Source: Collodictyon triciliatum
Lineage: Eukaryota > CRuMs
Direction: 5' to 3'
DNA length: 25,343 bases
Assembly: GCA_043381765.1 (NCBI GenBank)
Contig: JBHJMP010001049.1
Span: 1-25,343, forward strand
The number at the start of each line of letters is the position of its first letter. Position 1 is the stretch's first letter. A program made the position numbers and the translations under genes. Under the pieces are notes generated by a model. The model was not told where the DNA came from and did no database searches. It saw nothing but the letters and a program-made list of their open reading frames with translations. Of the stretch, positions 1-13,653 are shown piece after piece.

Positions 1-116
<116 letters not shown>

Positions 117-128
117 TAAGGCAAAGAC

Positions 129-3100
129 TTCTGATGCTACTTCTGTAGCCCGATTCCGAAGATTTTGAATGACTGTACGAAGCTGCCCAAGGGCGGATGA
201 TAATTGGTAGGGCCCTAAAGAGAGGGAAAGACAATATGGGTATAAAATAAAAGATCTCAAAATTAAACGTTCAAAGGAATCTTGGGCTATTCGGAGGAAC
301 AATCGTGAGATATTAAACAACGCTTTGTAGGGTGCATAGGCTAATTCATTCTTTCAAAAACTAAAACCTTCTGTAGGGTCGACCTGGCCTCCACTTTTTA
401 CCTTGTCCAATACACGATATATCGAATTGAGCTCTTGGGGAACTTCAGACGAAACCACATCAAGGATATGGCAGGTTTGAGTGTATTGGTTTTGGAGCTT
501 CGTAGAGGAAAAAAAAAAAAAGATATTCAGAAAGCATGCTTCAACTAGCATTCGTTTGGCTGCGGAGTAAAGGCGCCCCAAAATAAATTAATTGCGCTTG
601 AAATTGTGAATGTGAGACAAACATCTGAAAGCTCATTGGCGAGGGATATATCTGTACTGCGAAGGCGAGCAATCTCCTCGGTCAACAACTCGACTTGTTG
701 CTTCTTTTCTGCAACCTCTTTCGTGACATGAGACAAGGACAGAAGCTGATGGCGGACGTCGGAAAGTTGACTGGTTGAAAAATACAAGAAAGTAAAAGTA
801 AATTGTAGGAGATAAAAAAAAATTAGTGTGGGAAGGGAAAGGCGACACTTTAATGGTATGTAAGATGAAAACAATCATCAGACGAAAAATACAAGAAAAT
901 CGGCACTTAAGATAGATAAAATCAAGATGAACCTTTCCAATTGTAAGTTAGCATCCTTCAATCTCTTTTCTGTTTCGATGTGTAATTCTCTCCAACGTTT
1001 CTTCTCCTCCTCTAGGGACTTAACGCTCGATTTTTCTACTCGGAGCTGTTCCTTTAGTTCAGATTGGGCATAAGTCAAGTCACGAACCTGGTTTGATGAT
1101 AAGTGCGTTAGCAAATAGTGTACCTTGCTTATCAAAGTGCAAGAGAAATTTTGCCTTAATTTACCATTTCTTGTTGATTTATTTGCTTAATCGTTCGTTT
1201 GCAAAACAGTATTTGCACCAATACCTACTTTTTACTGAAAAACAATTGAATATAGATTCTTACTTCGCCTTGCAAAGTCGGTATGACAGTCAGCTCCTTT
1301 CTGTACTCGTCCAACAAGTGGGCGTCTTTCGCCATCTTTTGAACTTTTTCTAGCGTAAATTGGTGCGTATTTAAATTGAGAACCAAATAGAATAATAAAA
1401 TAGGATTATGCAACAGACAGCGAGGGACAGAAACCTTGGAAAGTGCCCAACTGCTTTTGAAGGTCAACACATGTCGCTTGCAACTCGTTCCTTTCCTGTT
1501 GCAAAACTGTCTTCTCCATTTCCAGGTGGCTAATCACCTCTCCATTTTCTTTCGATAGTCTCACTTGTGAGTTGAGTTTTGATATTGTTTCTGTGGGACA
1601 AAAGAAAGAAAATCGAATATGTGGAAAGAACAATTAAACAAAGTAGTCACGCTACAATCAAGAGGGTAATGAAATCAATCGAACAGTTCACAGAACTGTT
1701 TATTTCCTTACCTCTTTGTGCCTCTACGGTATCAAGAGCAATATTTAACTCGTTCTCCAGACGAACTTTGCTCATTTCCCAGCGCTCCAGCTCAGTTCTG
1801 ATTGACCCTTCGTAGTCGTACTGTTGTCTTCGCAACTGTTGTGCCATTTGGGCTTTGCTTTCCTCGTATTTAATCTGCATATGGACAGTTTAAGGTCAAT
1901 TTTTTCTTTTACAAATGTATATAAAAAAAATGACGACAGAATACAGTAATTACAATAAAACATCAAAGACATCAAAAAAATTGAACAAAAACTTGTCATT
2001 TAATGACAAAAATAGGATGAACCAAGTTTTCAAAATGAAGCCTTTCATATGAACATCCAATTTACTTTTTCATCTTCCAAGCGACTAACATCCGATTTTA
2101 AGATTATCTCATTTTCTTCCAATTGCCTGATTTTTTCTAGAAGTTCATCTTTGATATATTGGTGCGGTATCAGTGAACAATCATGGATAAAAAAAAAAAA
2201 AGAAACCATACATAAATGGTGGTGCCACATAAAAATCAACGGGCTATACGATTTGTTGAATTATAGAAACTAATTTGCAATATCACATTCGATATAAAAA
2301 TCATGTTTAAGTATATCCGATGGCTCTAAAAAAAACTAGTCGTTCAATACCTCTACGATAGCTTGACTCTGTCTCTCTTAGCTTTGCTCTTTCCTCGACC
2401 AAGGACAATTGGGCTTTCATGTTGAATGCCTGCTCCTTGAATCGAAGAAGCTCTGACACCTGTGGGTGATAATTTGTTTTGTTTTTCAGAATTAAATGTT
2501 AAATCTACGGGCCATGAATGAAGAACTGCAAGAATAGTAATAAATCAAACTTCTAGATTGAAAAACAAAACCTGCTGACGAAGCTCTGATATGATGGCCT
2601 CCTTTCTTTCATTTTCCATTTTAATCTGGTGAACCTAAGTTGTCCAAACCAAATTGATTTTAAAAGCATATTAAGCTTCATCTCTTATCAATTATGCATA
2701 TCGATGAACTTCAATGCGTCGGTTTTTCCAAATATGCCTCCAAAAAAAGAAAAAAAGCAGGAGGAATTCCATTCAGTCAAGGATGTATTAAAATGTTGTG
2801 AAAATATCGTATCGTGTTTCAGTAAATAACTGATGATCAGTACCTGTGCCACCTGCTGCTGAAGAAGCGAGACGGCCTCCTCTTCCGTCTTCAGCTGGCT
2901 TTCTTCCAAGGACCTAACATCGAACGGCTACGAATGGATGTTGCGAATGAAAAGGTAAGGCATGAAAAATCAACGGGAGAAGGGTTGTTCTCCATAGCCA
3001 AGATTGGATAATTTGAATGCAGGTGGTTCTTTTATCATCCTTTATCTTTTATCGTCTTCTATCTTTTTTATCTATTATCTTTTATCTTTTATCTTTTATC

Positions 3101-4269
3101 TTTTATCTTTTATCTTTTATCTTTTATCTTTTATCTTTTATCTTTTATCTTTTATCTTTTATCTTNNNNNNNNNNNNNNNNNNNNNNNNNNNNNNNNNNN
3201 NNNNNNNNNNNNNNNNNNNNNNNNNNNNNNNNNNNNNNNNNNNNNNNNNNNNNNNNNNNNNNNNNNNNNNNNNNNNNNNNNNNNNNNNNNNNNNNNNNNN
3301 NNNNNNNNNNNNNNNNNNNNNNNNNNNNNNNNNNNNNNNNNNNNNNNNNNNNNNNNNNNNNNNNNNNNNNNNNNNNNNNNNNNNNNNNNNNNNNNNNNNN
3401 NNNNNNNNNNNNNNNNNNNNNNNNNNNNNNNNNNNNNNNNNNNNNNNNNNNNNNNNNNNNNNNNNNNNNNNNNNNNNNNNNNNNNNNNNNNNNNNNNNNN
3501 NNNNNNNNNNNNNNNNNNNNNNNNNNNNNNNNNNNNNNNNNNNNNNNNNTTTTATCTTTTATCTTTTATCTTTTATCTTTTATCTTTTATCTTTTATCTT
3601 TTATCTTTTATCTTTTATCTTTTATCTTTTATCTTTTATCTTTTATCTTTTATCTTTTATCTTTTATCTTTTATCTTTTATCTTTTATCTTTTATCTTTT
3701 ATCTTTTATCTTTTATCTTTTATCTTTTATCATCTTTTATCTTTTATCTTTTATCTTTTATCTTTTATCTTTTATCTTTTATCTTTTATCTTTTATCTTT
3801 TATCTTTTATCTTTTATCTTTTATCTTTTATCTTTTATCTTTTATCTTTTATCTTTTATCTTTTATCTTTTATCTTTTATCTTTTATCTTTTATCATGTT
3901 GCATATTCAAATATATTTATTGAGAAAATAATAGAGTACATCATTATGGGACGAGAAACGGTGGCGAACGGGCGAGTCGAGGCTTCCGCGACCAAATCCT
4001 GATAGTTTAGTAGTAGAGAGCAAGGTTATAAGTCAAAGGACAAACAATCATCTGAACTGGGCAGCTATCACTGGCACCCTTATTTTTTTTCTTTTTTCTT
4101 CAACCTGGTTCCAACCACTCAATAGAATAAAGAGACCTTGATAATCCAGATGTTGAAAAAAAAATAGTTATTGAAAATAAAAAGAGAAAAGAAAAAAAAA
4201 AACGACAGAGACCTGCTGCTCTTCCTGAAAGCGCCATGACGCGGACGAGGCCCAGTTGGAAGTTCGATG
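129..4269 (-). CDS. Long coiled-coil protein, unrecognised (partial, 13 visible exons)
   Basis: I do not recognise the family. Exons in transcript order: 4269-4213, 3998-3940, 2913-2844, 2634-2572, 2459-2351, 2148-2066, 1874-1712, 1590-1435, 1349-1264, 1087-933, 770-623, 497-402, and 182 to 141 or 129. Intron phases agree at every junction, giving an unbroken frame of about 430 residues. After a short N-terminal stretch (NWASSASWRFQEEQQ), the product is almost entirely charged alpha-helical coiled coil rich in E, K, Q and L, with segments such as SLEESQLKTEEEAVSLLQQQ and RTELERWEMSKVRLENEL. No catalytic, membrane or signal sequence is visible. The first coding exon (must end in phase 0) was not found, and the C-terminus lies left of the window. 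A centrosomal, ciliary, golgin or spindle-checkpoint role is possible but unproven. The heptamer array and N gap sit in the intron 3939-2914. Confidence 0.85.
3060..3896. repeat. (TTTTATC)n heptamer minisatellite array spanning an assembly gap
   Basis: A nearly perfect 7-bp unit TTTTATC (GATAAAA on the other strand) runs on both sides of an N gap. Rare length variants occur (TTATCATC near 3727, irregular copies before 3080). It lies wholly within an intron of the minus-strand coiled-coil gene. Because 7 is not a multiple of 3, all frames read as the same LLSFIFY peptide, which creates spurious long ORFs. Confidence 0.97.
3166..3549. other. Assembly gap (384 N) inside the heptamer array
   Basis: A run of N is flanked on both sides by the same TTTTATC repeat, so the missing sequence is most likely more of that array. 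The true length is unknown. Confidence 0.99.
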
Positions 4270-4495
4270 CTGCACAAGGAAAGAGTGAGGGTTAATGATC
4301 GCATATATTCAGGAAGCAAAAAGAGGCGCTCTTTCTGCTCGCATCGATAACTTCCGTTCGAGATTGACGCCGAAGAGTGAAGAGAGAGAAAAAAAAAATA
4401 AGGAGAAAGAAAAGAAAAAACAAATCTGGTTGGAAAAAGGCTGCGCACTCATGCCAAAGTCAGCGGCGCAACGTTCAGTTTTGAGGGCGCAGAGC

Positions 4496-4501
4496 AAAAA
4501 A
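4496..4501 (-). terminator. Pol III terminator of tRNA-Val
   Basis: On the minus strand the tRNA 3' end is followed after one base by TTTTTT, the standard RNA polymerase III stop signal. Confidence 0.85.
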
Positions 4502-4502
4502 G

Positions 4503-4576
4503 TGGTCCTGCCCGGGCTCGAACCGGGGACCTTGCGCATGTGAGGCGCACGTGATAACCAACTACACCACAGAACC
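4503..4576 (-). tRNA. tRNA-Val (anticodon CAC)
   Basis: On the minus strand this 74-nt sequence folds as a tRNA. The acceptor stem is GGTTCTG with CAGGACC (one G-U pair) plus discriminator A. The anticodon stem TGCGC/GCGCA encloses loop CTCACAT with anticodon CAC, which reads GUG valine. The T stem CCCGG/CCGGG encloses TTCGAGC. The internal promoter elements are the A box around TGGTGTAGTTGG and the B box GGTTCGAGCCC. There is no intron. It lies between the divergent striatin gene and the coiled-coil gene, on the coiled-coil gene's strand. Confidence 0.96.
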
Positions 4577-5291
4577 ATCCTTATTTCTCATGAGATTTAT
4601 ACAAGACTAAAACACATATAATTTTCCTTTTCCACTTCATTTTCATACCACATTATCCTTGAATTGCCGCATTCAGACCTCTCTTGATTGCAATATATTC
4701 ACCTGTATGTCAATATTACACATATTGTGCATTTTTATATCAATTCCATCTAAATCGAAACATAATGTCGTGATTCTAAAATGTGTACCATATAATCCAG
4801 ATTTGATGATTTGGTGTTTCATCCACATTCAGTAATTTATTCACACTCACTGGGCTGAGCGACCATTTTGAAAGCAATAGCAGGAAGCACGAAATCATCA
4901 CGCGTTCTGCTTGATGCGCAGCCGATCGGCAACTGAGAAGCCGGGTGAAGACCGGAGACAACAATTCTCTTGGAGAGAAAGCAAAGAGTGTGTGAGAGCG
5001 AGAGACAATGAGAAAGAGTGAGAAAGCAAATCGGTTCTGTTAAAGATCAGGAAATGATTCCGTGCCGAAGGAATAAACCTCGAGTTCACAGCCGGTTCTT
5101 TTCGCCTTCTCTTCTTGCCTTTATTCCCCACAGATTCTTCCCCTCCCCAACTGATTTCTGTCCCCATTCTTTTATTTTCTTATTCATTAATGTTTCCTTT
5201 CTATATCAATTCATAGTCCGGGCGAATCTCTGCCACCCGAGAAACAATAAAGGACTTTTGTTGCGTGCCAGAAAGAAGACGCCCACCTGAA
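4577..5291. other. Intergenic region upstream of striatin; presumed promoter and 5' UTR
   Basis: No supported coding exon was found in these 715 bp. The left part is AT-rich; 4970-5030 is GA-rich on the plus strand (AGAGTGTGTGAGAGCGAGAG). On the minus strand an ATG at 4866 is followed by a good GTGAGT donor, but its phase does not fit the coiled-coil gene. The region should hold the striatin promoter. Confidence 0.5.
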
Positions 5292-10063
<4,772 letters not shown>

Positions 10064-10124
10064 CATTATCCATCACCAAAATATAGGGCCGAATATAAAT
10101 CAAGTCTTGTGGCTTAGGCAAAAG

Positions 10125-10130
10125 AATAAA
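10125..10130 (+). promoter_or_regulatory. Candidate poly(A) signal of striatin
   Basis: AATAAA occurs about 60 nt after the TGA stop at 10061-10063, at a plausible distance for 3' end formation. Confidence 0.55.
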
Positions 10131-10253
10131 GGAGAGCGGAAAAAGGAAAGAAAAAAGACACATGAAGGAGAGAGATAAACTAATACTACATCAAAGGAGA
10201 AGCATCGGATGTCAAAAAAAGACAGATATATCAGAATTTGGCATCATTTCTTT

Positions 10254-10302
<49 letters not shown>

Positions 10303-10422
10303 CCAACCAACCAGTCAGTCAGTCAGTTCGTCCGTTGCGAATAATTATCATTCGATTAATGAATAAACCACATAGGAAACGAACGCACATATATGAATGA
10401 AGGTCAGTGGTGTTTCTCAAAG
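10131..10422. other. Intergenic stretch after striatin
   Basis: No coding exon is supported here. It holds a compound tetranucleotide repeat and then runs into the N gap. The short ORFs through it read the repeat (NQSINQSINQ). Confidence 0.6.
10254..10327. repeat. Compound tetranucleotide repeat AATC, then AACC, then AGTC
   Basis: About 12 copies of AATC pass directly into about three AACC units and then four AGTC units, each block differing from its neighbour by one or two bases. This is the pattern expected of point-mutated units that expanded in turn. Confidence 0.93.
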
Positions 10423-10936
10423 NNNNNNNNNNNNNNNNNNNNNNNNNNNNNNNNNNNNNNNNNNNNNNNNNNNNNNNNNNNNNNNNNNNNNNNNNNNNNN
10501 NNNNNNNNNNNNNNNNNNNNNNNNNNNNNNNNNNNNNNNNNNNNNNNNNNNNNNNNNNNNNNNNNNNNNNNNNNNNNNNNNNNNNNNNNNNNNNNNNNNN
10601 NNNNNNNNNNNNNNNNNNNNNNNNNNNNNNNNNNNNNNNNNNNNNNNNNNNNNNNNNNNNNNNNNNNNNNNNNNNNNNNNNNNNNNNNNNNNNNNNNNNN
10701 NNNNNNNNNNNNNNNNNNNNNNNNNNNNNNNNNNNNNNNNNNNNNNNNNNNNNNNNNNNNNNNNNNNNNNNNNNNNNNNNNNNNNNNNNNNNNNNNNNNN
10801 NNNNNNNNNNNNNNNNNNNNNNNNNNNNNNNNNNNNNNNNNNNNNNNNNNNNNNNNNNNNNNNNNNNNNNNNNNNNNNNNNNNNNNNNNNNNNNNNNNNN
10901 NNNNNNNNNNNNNNNNNNNNNNNNNNNNNNNNNNNN
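10423..10936. other. Assembly gap (514 N)
   Basis: A run of N. The minus-strand kinase gene enters it from the right after subdomain IX, so its last C-lobe exon or exons are probably hidden here. Confidence 0.99.
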
Positions 10937-11014
10937 AAGAATAAAAAAAATTGCGTTTTTGGCCTGTCTAAAATGCTGCCGAAATCAAAAGAAGTTGTAT
11001 TGAAAACTACGAAC

Positions 11015-12986
11015 TGTGAGAGCATAAGGGAATGAACCGTTGGCACATTCCATCAAAGTTAAACCGAAGCTCCAAATATCTGTCTCGAATGAATACGACA
11101 GCCCTTGGATACGATCAGGCTTTTTGTGTGTATTCGCATCACAAATCAAGTTGATTTTTATTATTACAAAATGGATTGTTCAAAAAGGTGCCAAAAGGGT
11201 TTTATTTTATATATTTTGATAAAATTAAAAGTTAAGGAGTACACATTTTGATTATAAAATACCATTTAACTAAAATTACACTTGGTTCGTATATATATAT
11301 TCCAGAAATTTGGATGAATTGTTTATCATTACAATAAATACGGCATTCTCTAACAGGTAGAAAACGTTTGTCATTTGGATACAGACATGTAGGTGACAGT
11401 TCCTACAAACGATGCCAGATGGGACAAAGTATTTGTAAGTTTCCCACTGACACTGAAATCCGAGATCTTGACATTCCCTTTAAAGTCTACAAGTAAGTTT
11501 GATGGTTTGATATCCCGATGAACCATCTTGAGTTCCGAGTGGAGGTATTTCAATCCATACAACACCTGCACAAAAAATAAATAAATAAATAAATCAGCCG
11601 ATGATGCGTTGTGAACCTTAATGAAGGCCCACTATTCTCATCCATTCAAGTATAGATTTGAACCTGCGGTGCTATCTTGGAGACAATTCCCTCAGGTATT
11701 TGCTTCGTAGCTTTAACGATATCTGCAAGAGTTCCATTCATGTATTCAAGAACCATGTAGACAGATGCATCGACGTAAAAGGCGGATATAATGTCAATGA
11801 TGTAAGGAGAGCGACACTCAATCAACGTCTTCAATTCAATCACAATTTGCTTCCGTACTTGCTCTTGTGCTTCCAAAGGAATCACCTATCCAAGGATGAT
11901 ATTGTGGACTTCAATATTCGCATTCACATCAAATTCAAACTTAAAAATCGGGTCAACTTTTGGCGGAGCGCACCAATTTTACTGGTAACTAATGGGACGA
12001 TAATTACATTCTGATGAATAATTCTTTACCTTCAACGCAATAAATTGCCCCGATGCCGAATGAAATGCTTTTTGGACTATCCCTGTGCTTCCTTGGCCGA
12101 TGTTTTTTATAATTTGCAAATCCTTAAGCAATATCTGTGACATTCTTTGTTCCATTTGTTGTTCCTACGACAATTCGTAAATGCTAATGAATTTCTCCAA
12201 TGACAAAAATTAAGGGGCAACAACACCAAATATTTCAAGCAAGAAAGCAAACAAAAAGACGAAGAAACGAAGAAACACAGAAACAAAGAAACACAGAAAC
12301 AAAGAAACACAGAAACACAGAAACAAAAGAAACAAAAAGACAAAGAAACAAAGAAACAAAGAAACAAAGAAAAAAGAAATGAAGAAATAAAGAAACAAAG
12401 AAAAAAGAAAAAAGAAAAAAGAAAAAAGAAAAAAGAAACACAGAAACATAGAAACATAGAAACATAGAAACATAGAAACAAAGAAAAAAAGAAACAAAGA
12501 AACAAAAGAAAAAAGAAACAAAGAAATGAAGAAAAAAAGAAAAAAGAAACGAACCTGTGTTGCATCCCTATTATCATTATTATTATTAAAAAAAAAAAAA
12601 GAGATACGTTAAAACTGCTAAATTGTTCCCTTCACAGAAACCAGCACGCAAATATTATTTTTTTTCCAAATAATATGATGTCTTCTAGAAAATATATATT
12701 TGGTTTCAGAGCAGGGGAAATCGTGATTCACCCATGTCCAGTAGGGGATAACAAGGGGTTTCCTCGGATGACCAGTCCATCCCTGTTCATGACAATGTCA
12801 CCTTCTTCCCAACGCCCACTGTTTGATCTAAAAGGACGATGCGAAGTCTCTTTTACAAAGATATTTATTAAAGAATCCACAATCTGAATTTTGGCAAAAG
12901 GCTGTAGAAAAGTACATTTGGATGGGCAGTTCTTGCGGAGCACATATCCCGATGTCGATGGAGAGCTTCAACTTCCCGTCTTCCAT
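11015..12986 (-). CDS. MAP kinase kinase (MAP2K), 3' end lost in gap
   Basis: A dual-specificity kinase that activates a MAPK. Exons in transcript order: 12986-12916, 12827-12732, 12567-12555 (13 nt), 12164-12030, 11885-11664, 11565-11383, 11119-11015. Phases agree throughout and give 275 codons. The N-terminus carries a basic-hydrophobic MAPK docking-like motif (GKLKLSIDI), then [15 protein letters not shown], a block typical of plant and protist MKKs. Catalytic elements: Gly loop GQGSTGIV (83-90), beta3 Lys105 (ALK), alphaC Glu122, HRD loop VHRDIKPSN with Asp197, activation segment 215-240 ending VGTVTYMS, then PDRIQG and DIWSFG. DFG reads DFS (Gly217 to Ser) and the usual PER is PDR. The activation loop has Thr225/Ser227 and Ser231, matching both the S/T-x5-S/T and S-x3-S spacings. 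Roughly the last 60-80 residues are missing into the N gap. No start upstream of the ATG at 12986 is needed. Confidence 0.92.
12258..12549. repeat. Imperfect GAAACA/GAAAAAA purine-rich repeat in MAP2K intron
   Basis: Units such as AAAGAAACA, GAAACACA, GAAACATA and AAAAAGA are mixed in a long A/G-rich tract (T/C-rich on the sense strand). It lies in the intron 12554-12165, between the micro-exon and the Gly-loop exon. Minus-strand [14 protein letters not shown] ORFs are artefacts of it. Confidence 0.9.
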
Positions 12987-13457
12987 TCTGTTTTTTATTT
13001 TTTTAAAAAAAAATATAATAAATAAAAACAACACACACCACACAGATGCGATCGATTACAAGGCACAGTTAATCCTTGGAATGATCTAAAGTTGAACGTA
13101 GAGTTTATAGAATTAGAGCCCAAAAGCTCACACAAGGGTTTCATGATAAGAACATATTATTGCTGTCTTTTTTTTTTTTTTTTTTGAAAATGACACAAAC
13201 CCTTCTTACTTCATTTGACTTCTCTCCGGTATGGAAAATAGAAACAAACAACAACAAAAAATAAATACGCCAGCTTGATCACCTGACGCAGCATAATCAG
13301 TGGACTTGATGGGAGGGCCAAAGAAAAGAAAGAGAGAAAAAGAAAAGCGAGAAAAAGAGAAGGGAGAGAAAGAAACGTGAGAAAGAGCAGCGTTATCCGC
13401 AAATCAAAAATGCTCATTTGATCCATTATATACTAATTTTCTTCATAGAGCAAGGTA
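12987..13457. other. Intergenic region between divergent MAP2K and tRNA-Thr
   Basis: Nothing firmly coding is seen in 471 bp. It includes an oligo-T tract near 13170-13185 and a GA-rich tract at 13320-13390. It probably holds the MAP2K promoter and 5' UTR. A tiny ORF start at 13294 (MLRQ then a donor) was considered but is not needed for the MAP2K model. Confidence 0.5.
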
Positions 13458-13530
13458 GCTTCCTTGGCCCAGTTGGCAAGGCGCTCCCCTAGTAAGGGAG
13501 AGATCAGCGGTTCGATTCCGCTAGGAAGCA
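13458..13530 (+). tRNA. tRNA-Thr (anticodon AGT)
   Basis: This 73-nt sequence folds as a tRNA. The acceptor stem GCTTCCT/AGGAAGC is fully paired, with discriminator A. The anticodon stem CTCCC/GGGAG encloses loop CTAGTAA with anticodon AGT (presumably inosine-modified at position 34), reading ACU-type threonine codons. The T stem AGCGG/CCGCT encloses TTCGATT. The D stem has three pairs plus a C-A mismatch. A box TGGCCCAGTTGG and B box GGTTCGATTCC are present, with no intron. It ends 123 bp before the MRM2 start codon on the same strand. Confidence 0.96.
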
Positions 13531-13536
13531 TTTTTT
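13531..13536 (+). terminator. Pol III terminator of tRNA-Thr
   Basis: TTTTTT begins immediately after the discriminator base of the tRNA. Confidence 0.9.
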
Positions 13537-13653
13537 GCACTGTCCCTTCGCGTGGCCTAGTTGCGCTTTTTTCTTTTTTTCTCTTCTCTTTTTATCTCTT
13601 CTCTTTCTATCTCTTCTCTTTCTGCCTGCTCAACGCGTTGCACAGAAACGCAG

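Noticed and set aside
3004-4002. Long plus-strand ORFs reading FYLLSFI repeats
   Set aside because: They are translations of the TTTTATC heptamer and N gap in an intron; a 7-bp unit stays open in several frames.
4295-4578. ORFs on both strands reading through 4500-4578
   Set aside because: They run through the tRNA-Val gene and its terminator, and the translated tRNA is a common false ORF.
4856-4866. ATGGTCGCTCAGCCCA followed by GTGAGT (minus) as first exon of the coiled-coil gene
   Set aside because: The donor leaves phase 1, but the exon at 4269 needs phase 0, so it could only work with another, unseen exon.
12107-12577. F/C/S-rich minus-strand membrane-like ORFs
   Set aside because: They are produced by the GAAACA-type purine repeat in a MAP2K intron.
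12902-12915. A 14-bp intron (GTACTTTTCTACAG) in the MAP2K gene
   Set aside because: The result hits a stop. Using the acceptor CCTTTTAG at 12828 gives an 88-bp intron and a MAP2K-like N-terminus.
13283-13294. MLRQ mini-exon as the MAP2K start
   Set aside because: The ATG at 12986 already gives the docking-motif N-terminus typical of the family, and no evidence joins this mini-exon to it.
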